Shown here: one piece after another, positions 57,918 to 64,000 of the stretch | Position numbering within the stretch: position 1 is the first letter of the stretch | How the letters are laid out: each line of letters starts with the position of its first letter | Assembly (NCBI GenBank): GCA_024449915.1 | Contig: JAMZAV010000064.1 | Location: forward strand, 372,001-436,000 | Length of the DNA: 64,000 nucleotides | From: Sweltsa coloradensis | Taxonomy: Eukaryota > Arthropoda > Insecta > Plecoptera > Chloroperlidae | Reading direction: 5' to 3' | Notes under the pieces: model-generated | Databases searched by the model: none | What the model was told of the DNA's origin: nothing | Seen by the model: the letters and a program-made list of their open reading frames with translations, nothing else | Translations under genes and position numbers: made by a program

Positions 57918-59545
57918 TTGAGGTAGAAATATAATTCAATGATAATTTTAAACCGCGAATTCAAACGAATAGATGAGTTCAAGGACTTTTGTCATAATTT
58001 ATATTCGAATAGCACAATCAGCTAAGTTGGAATGCCAACGTAACTTGTTGGAAATATAAAAAGTGAACTACGTGCTTGTACACAACTTTCATTCGAGCAT
58101 TTCATTCATAAATACAAAACTTTTGTGGAATTATTGAGCCGAGTGATTTGTGCCATGGATGAAACTCCTGGATATTTCATTGATGCACAGAGGACGAGAC
58201 CGTGCCAAACGATGGAGTGAACTAATTTTAGCCGGTTTTCAGGTGCCTTTCATCTGTAAAGTTTTCTCTTTTATCTCAAGTAAATTACACGCTTCGTTTT
58301 AAATCTTCTTACTGAAACTCAAGAACGGCGAGTGATAGTTCAAGGAGTTGACTGACTGGAGACGTTTAGTTATTACGCATAGCTATATATATTTTAATAC
58401 TGGAAAAGGTTTACTTTCACAACCAAATTCAAATCTCAAAGTTTCATCTTTCTTTTCGGAGTAACATTCTTTCAATCACATTTTGGTTTCAACATAGTTA
58501 AATGATTGAGGCTTTTGTTACCTATAACATATAGTTAAAATCAAACATTTTTTACTTGACGTATCAATAAATTACAACATTTAAAATAAATGTGAGTTGG
58601 GATGATGTTGGAAGATTTGTAAGATCATCTAGGGTCGGTTCTTTCTATATAAATATCAATAATTATCGTCACATACTGTTTATGTTAAAGATTCAATGGC
58701 AATATCGTAGATTTATACTCTTTCACAGCGAAGTGGCTGTGGTCGACTGTGCTTCGGATTGGTGAACCTCATTTTCTTATGTCTCGACTCGGATATGAGT
58801 TTCGTTGTCCTGTGGCGTTATCTTTCAAGTTACATTTTTATCCTCGAGAAAATACGAAACAAAACTCCTAAATATCAACATCATCAACAACTTCGTAACA
58901 TTGTTACTTTGAAGAGTATATTAATAAGAACGTCATGTGGTAACGAGTGGCAAAGTTGCATTTAATGCCCTGTTTGTCTCAGACTTAAACTTGTTCTTTG
59001 CCACCTGACGCTCGCCTCAGAAACTCCATTGTGTATTAGGAACTTAACTTGTAAGGTAATACACTTTACCAGAGTGGAGCCGGAATCCAATTTGCAATTA
59101 CATCCAATAAGTTTGTCGAATGGTTACAAGTGTAAGGCGCTTGTTGTAAACACTGCGACCTAGCGTGTGGAGGAATGCTCTAATGGCCACTGTCTATAAT
59201 ATGGCGGCGAAGTGACACGACACGGTACGAAGTTCTCCGGACTCGAGTGCCTCAGGTAGAAGTTTCGAGAACTTCCCAGGCGTATATCGAGTTCCAAAGG
59301 GTTGATACGTAATTACAATGATGGTTGGTGGAGGTGCCGTGTTTAATGGAATTTCATTATTAGCAATTATCCAATAGAATCTTGACCGAAATTGAAATAC
59401 CTCACGTAATTAACAAATGAAATGAAGAGGTTCCGTTGAAATGTAGATGGGCTAAGCTTCAAGACTTATTTGACTTGTAAACGAAAGTTTAGTTTTAGGT
59501 GAAGGTACTGAGTCAGATGAACGTCTATAAATGATAAAAGATGCC
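57918..59545. other. No gene recognised
   Basis: AT-rich. ATAATATGGCGGCGAAG near 59198 is a single YY1-like site. A tRNA-Ala-like motif lies at 59323-59340. A 68-codon frame near 58759 is not recognised. Confidence 0.45.
59323..59340 (+). repeat. Short dispersed motif complementary to a tRNA-Ala 3' end
   Basis: GGTTGGTGGAGGTGCCGT, the sixth copy of the shared 15-base core TTGGTGGAGGTGCCG (partial in one copy). Confidence 0.6.
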
Positions 59546-59780
59546 ACATATTTTTATTTATTTATTTATTTATTTAACGTCTATCCTATTCAGTTATAAA
59601 ACTGATTTACAAAGGAGGACAACTAAATAAATCTAATTACATAGATGCAGACACAACAATGAACTACAGTTTAGTAAATATTTGGAATAGTAACATTACA
59701 ACAAAAATGTATTAAAACACAACAATTTTGATAACAAATAAAAAGGATATTAAATGCAATTAATTAATTAATCAAATATA
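59546..59780 (-). mobile_element. LINE 3' end with TAAA-type tail
   Basis: In the minus sense it reads TTTAGTTGTCCTCCTTTGTA, then AATCAGTTTTATAACTGAAT, AGGATAGACGTTAAATAAAT and a TAAA tail. It extends about 220 bp upstream, colinear with the copy at 30760-30955. No ORF2 remnant is attached. Confidence 0.7.
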
Positions 59781-59886
59781 AAAAAGGTGTAGGAAAAAAG
59801 AGAAGAAAAGAAAAGAAAAAAGAAAGAAGGACAAAAAAGAAAAAAGAAAAAAAAACATTAAAAAAGAAAAACGAAAAGAAAAAACT
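59781..59886 (+). repeat. Polypurine tract
   Basis: About 100 bases almost wholly A and G, with AAAAGAAAAG-type units. It is likely slippage-derived and might form triplex DNA. Confidence 0.85.
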
Positions 59887-60206
59887 GATTTATTAGACGA
59901 TCCCACTCAAACGAATATGAGGTTTGCCAAAAATCAGGAACAGCAAATCAGGGAGTAATCAAACTTTCGCGGGAGCATTATCAGACATTGAATAAAACAA
60001 CCGAGTACCCAATTTCCTTTCATGCGAGTTCCTTTAGCAAAAAGTATACATTTAAAAAAGTAATACTGAAGCAGCGGTCCGGTACGGAACCAGTCTGCAT
60101 GATGATGGGTGAGGACATATTTTATGTATGCAAATATAATAAAAGAGAAATGCATTAGTTAAATTTATTAACTAAAAAGCATTAAGTGTATTAAATGGGG
60201 GGGGGG
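59887..60206. other. No gene recognised
   Basis: A 73-codon minus-strand frame at 59934-60155 has no recognisable content. A G-run is at about 60197-60206. Confidence 0.5.
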
Positions 60207-60373
60207 CCTTGGTCACTTTGATTTACTGTCCCCCACTGAAAACTGAGTGGGTAGACTCTAAATACAATTAATTTATTATTTATTTATTTATTTATTTATT
60301 TATTATTTATTTATTTTATTATATTTATTTATTTATTTATTTATTTATTTATTGATTATTTATTTAATTTATT

Positions 60374-60441
<68 letters not shown>

Positions 60442-60443
60442 TA
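60207..60443 (+). mobile_element. S2 3' end with expanded (ATTT)n tail
   Basis: CTTGGTCACTTTGATTTACT, then CCCCCACTGAAAACTGAGTG and GTAGACTCTAAATACAATT match the S2 3' end. The TTTA tail has expanded to about 170 bp, far longer than in the other copies. Confidence 0.85.
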
Positions 60444-61400
60444 CCCTAACGTGAATAACAATAATTATAGACCTTTCTATGAACTGAGATGAACAAAATG
60501 TTGTACACAAACGTCACATAATATAGAAACTCGCACCGTCTCTAGAAAATTTTATATCTGTATTCTTATTCTTAAACTGAAATAGTTAGATTTCGTCGGT
60601 TTTACACCCCTGGCTTTAAGTCTTTGATATAAAGCCGTGCATGAGTTTCTGACCTAGTGAGTAATATTCTTACGAGAAACAACAGCAAACGTTCGAAGAA
60701 TTTCTGATACAAACTAGCTATCAAGTTATTATGGAAAGTGGCCAAGGAAAGTATTTTACATGACACATTTTCTTTTTGAACAGAGTTTTACTGGAATGCC
60801 TTGCGTTTTTTGTGTATACTTAAATATTGTTGGTAAGAAGTGAATGAGGAAATAGGGATGTTATGAAACACCTTTCATTTTCTTTAGTTCCAGCGAAAAA
60901 TCAAAGATACTGAATATCACGAAATATTACTGAATTACAAAGAATATCCTTTTTATTCAATTTCTGGATTTTAGTCCTACAGAGTATTTAGGCAATTTTC
61001 ATACAAAACATCAATAGTTATTCTATTTACAAATAATAAAACGTCAAGTCACTTTCCTATGTTGCTGTAAATGTAGTTACTATACTTTACTGCGCGTGAC
61101 AGTGACGATGAAATGTTTGTGTTGAACGAAAGATATGTTTTGGAATGTATTTTTGTATTAACCGAGTTGGGTGGTAGATATGACCTAGTTTATATTAATC
61201 TTGTCGGAAACAAAGGCTTTTATAAAAACATTTACAAGTTTTAACGTGCATTATTAAAAGTGTGTCGTGATCTCTAAACTTCATTTCTAAAGAATAAGCT
61301 AATTAATTCCGAGCTTTGTCTTTCTGGTACAGCCAGGAATGCTGGACGTAAACACAACTACAACCAAGACTACTTCAATATCAATATATATTTTGTATGT
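60444..61400. other. No gene recognised
   Basis: AT-rich DNA with no long frames, element ends or RNA signals noticed. Confidence 0.5.
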
Positions 61401-61798
61401 GTCTCGTTGGTGTTAGGTTAGCATCTCTGCTTGCAATACAAAAGGTCCAGGGTTCGATTCCCGCTACAAGCAGAAGTTTTTTAAATTCTGATTTGGGCTT
61501 AAATCCATCAATTCTTGTCTTAGAAATTTGTAAACGGTGACTTTTGAGCCGTCCTAGCAACGAGGCACATAATAAATTTAAAGTTGTTCTGAATCGGCCT
61601 TGTTGATTCGGGTGTCCATACTACTGATCGCTATATTTCATATTAAAAATATCGATCTTTGGTTGGTTATCGTTCACTCGTCGATTGCGTCGGGGCCTAT
61701 TGGGTTGGCTTGGTCGCTTTGTTTTACTGTCCCCATCTGAAATTTAGTTATATGACTGAGTGGGTAGACTCTAAATACGATTTTATTTATTTATTTAT
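61401..61798 (+). mobile_element. S2c: full-length tRNA-headed SINE
   Basis: The head is GTCTCGTTGGTGTTAGGTTA (A-box-like), then an anticodon-arm-like segment and GGTCCAGGGTTCGATTCCCG (B-box). A post-head segment AAATTCTGATTTGGGCTTAA, the S2 body and a TTTA tail follow. Head and body agree with S2a, which shows that the unit is the family's full length of about 400 bp. Confidence 0.87.
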
Positions 61799-62415
61799 CG
61801 TCACAAAGAGGGGGTTACAATGATTGTTTTCCGAAAACAAGAATCTATTTTCGCAGTGGGATGGAGACGCTCCGTATACCCCCTGCCAACAAACTAGTCG
61901 AACATCAATTCTGTCCAACACCTGCCATTGAAATATCGTGCTTTGAAAACACTCGATCCGGTGCCCTGGGTTTGCAGTGAACGAAAGAAAATAATATAGA
62001 CATCTCGGGTGAACCGTAGAATGAAACATTTAAACCTGGGCGCGTGACCTGACTCGCCAAATACACCAGGTTCAATGGAAACAGAACTTTGTAACGAATC
62101 CGCATACATTTAAATTTCTTAGATAAGAATAAAACAAGGAAAACATGTATAATGTTTGAATTCTGATTACAAATGTATGGATATTCTTAATTAAGACTTG
62201 GATTTTTTTGGTGATACGCGCTTAGAATATCAAATTTGTTTCTAAGATTTTAAGTAGAATGCCAATCAATCGTTTTCAAACTGTGACATTGTAAAGTATT
62301 CATAGATTTGTTGCTAAATATTTAATTGGTTGTCTTTAATATATGTTTGTGTATTTCATAAAATTGATGACAATGTATTTATTTCCATATTTTATAGTGA
62401 TAAATACAACCGTAT
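61799..62415. other. No gene recognised
   Basis: Minus-strand frames of 66-80 codons at 61787-62109 overlap in three frames and are not recognised. Confidence 0.5.
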
Positions 62416-63063
62416 TTAAAGGGGCTAAAAACCCAAAAAATATTTTTTACCACGTGATCTATAGCACAATACTACACTTAAATGACAGTTTAAAAAATGT
62501 TATCTTGTAACTGTAATTTAACACGAATTTTTTAATTTTGTTGATCCAGAAATTTGCGAAAGTTGGTGTTTTGGGAAATTTCTAAAATCGGCTTTAACCT
62601 GCTTCTTTTTTGGTCCACATAGATACTAGAGCATAGTACCAATCTAAAATGCCCCTTTATAACATCGTGTCTTGAAACTGTGCCCAAATATACCCTCAAA
62701 CACGCAAAATTATGCATTACAAAATCACACCCCATCTTGGTAATCAGCATATTATGACCAAACTACTTACCCAAATTACAAAACAAAATATAGAGAATTT
62801 AAAGAAAAGGCTGTAGAGTACGTCAATAATGGCCAATATTTTTTTGGATCAAAATCCTCCAAGGTCACGGGGCATAAAAATCGACCCCATGTTATTTCTT
62901 ATGGGAGATTTTTGCCGATGGGACCTAGCTCCAAAAATGTCGTTTGTCAATTTTTTGGGAGGTCATGGTGGCCCAAATAATTTTTCTGTTAGTTGCTAAA
63001 TTCATTACTAGTTAGCCCGAATGAAATATATTTATTGAGTTTAGCGGTTAAGTACCCCTTTAA
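62416..63063. mobile_element. Possible MITE bounded by TTAAAGGGG / CCCCTTTAA
   Basis: Inverted termini of about 9-10 bp lie 648 bp apart. The left terminus recurs at about 4505 and 41751, supporting a dispersed family. The interior has no useful frame (a 72-codon minus-strand frame is unrecognised). A TTAA-centred terminus might suggest piggyBac-like insertion, but this is a guess from very short repeats. Confidence 0.4.
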
Positions 63064-63064
63064 A

Positions 63065-63103
63065 GTCTACCCACTCAGTCACCTAACTGACTTTCAATGG
63101 GGA
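63065..63103 (-). mobile_element. S2 SINE 3' fragment
   Basis: AGTCTACCCACTCAGTCACC and then TGACTTTCAATGGGG are the inverse of the S2 3' end. The fragment abuts the TTAAAGGGG element. Confidence 0.6.
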
Positions 63104-64000
63104 AACCGCTAGACTGATACTGAAGAACAAACATTGTGGACTTACTTATTACACAAGTTTTGAGTATTTCTTTCATTTGTTAATTGTAACAATTAACTTA
63201 AAACGAACCAATTCGGGAAAAAGTTGTCAATAGTTAAATCAACAGTGTTTTGAAGCTTAATGCAGATCCAAACAAATACAATATTCAAACACAACTTCCA
63301 TTTGTAATGCTCCATTAATAAAGTAAACAGTTAGTACAGCTAGTCTATAGTAGGATTTAGCAACATCACTCAATAGTTGTTTGCATGCTGCATGCTCTTG
63401 CAGTTCTATCACAACACACTCTTCGTTAAACATTCTATGGTATGTTTTTGCTCATTGAACAGAGAAAACAAAATAATCCTTCGTGACATTTCGATGATGA
63501 AAATATCTGCCATACATGTAACATAGATACCCACGATGATGAATGGGAGTTTGTCAAAGATGTTTATATGTTTTGTCTTTGTTCTTTACTTTCTTCATTG
63601 TTATTGATTTGATATATACTTTTTTATGTTAAATGCCAGTAAAAACGTAACATTGATAATGTCTTGACTGACAAAAGGTTAAAAAGTGTCGAATTTTAAC
63701 TCTTTTGCGTTGAATCTTCGGAATTGACTTGGTGTAATGCGGTATCAAATATTAATCCGTACGTTCTTCACTTTTGTGAGTTTTCACAAATGACTGAAAA
63801 GATTGATTCGTGTGACTTTGATCTGAAACACATCTGTGATTCTATCTCTATGGGTTGTGTTACATGTGACAATACTTCCACTCCGGACATACATAGAAAC
63901 GTGTTAACAGATTGTATCGTCTACGACTAGAATAAAAACGAACAAGTACGCGGATCTGATTCGCTGAACACACCCACTACAATGTCACACGTTCGTCGAA
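63104..64000. other. No gene recognised; right edge of window
   Basis: AT-rich. A 68-codon plus-strand frame at 63724-63930, with several cysteines, is not recognised. It could be an exon, but no splice-site or homology evidence was found. Confidence 0.4.

Noticed and set aside
1..64000. CRISPR arrays, operons, ribosome binding sites, prokaryotic promoters
   Set aside because: Nothing of the kind is present, and the sequence is clearly eukaryotic nuclear DNA.

Overview
The window looks like non-coding nuclear DNA of an animal, most likely a marine invertebrate. It is AT-rich with many homopolymers and microsatellites. It carries one intact Pol III tRNA gene, a 5S-derived SINE family, two tRNA-headed SINE families, a Penelope-like retroelement with a GIY-YIG domain, and many non-autonomous DNA elements. 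A mollusc or another lophotrochozoan would fit, but nothing in the sequence fixes the taxon. I found no host protein-coding gene. Open frames are short (149 codons or fewer outside the left-end minisatellite), and none is recognisable except retroelement remnants.

Layout, left to right. A complex minisatellite lies at 240-770. Unannotated AT-rich DNA with a few G-rich and GC-rich islands runs to 7.3 kb. A Helitron-like element (H1a) lies at 7355-8129, and a tRNA-headed SINE at 12704-13126. A LINE C-terminal fragment is near 16.0 kb. The tRNA-Ser(GCT) gene at 18068-18149 sits between two inverted copies of a small element (H5). From 19.0 to 24.3 kb there is a nest: H2a stands alone, and H2b contains H2c, which contains H3a. 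From 25.7 to 28.0 kb there is a SINE, a GC-rich island, a foldback element and a head-to-head SINE pair. H1b lies at 33.6-34.2 kb, and a hAT-like MITE with a perfect 8-bp target duplication at 35.0-35.7 kb. Two near-identical 5S-derived SINEs lie at 36.4 and 40.8 kb, with a third, scrambled copy at 50.2 kb. A 1.67-kb foldback element carrying a spaced GCCGCCAT motif is at 42.2-43.9 kb, and a broken Penelope-like element at 44.5-46.0 kb. A second nest is at 55.5-57.9 kb (H3b inside H4a, followed by the minimal copy H4b). The last 5 kb hold LINE 3' ends, SINEs and a possible MITE.

The most informative material is the set of Helitron-like families H1, H2 and H4. Each ends in a small hairpin followed by TTCCTAG. 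In each, the 5' end is repeated in inverted form just inside the 3' end, and this paired sequence differs from family to family but matches within a family. Comparing H2a with the H2b/H2c/H3a nest gives empty sites, so insertion behaviour can be read directly. The family labels H1-H5 and S1-S3 are mine and are local to this window.
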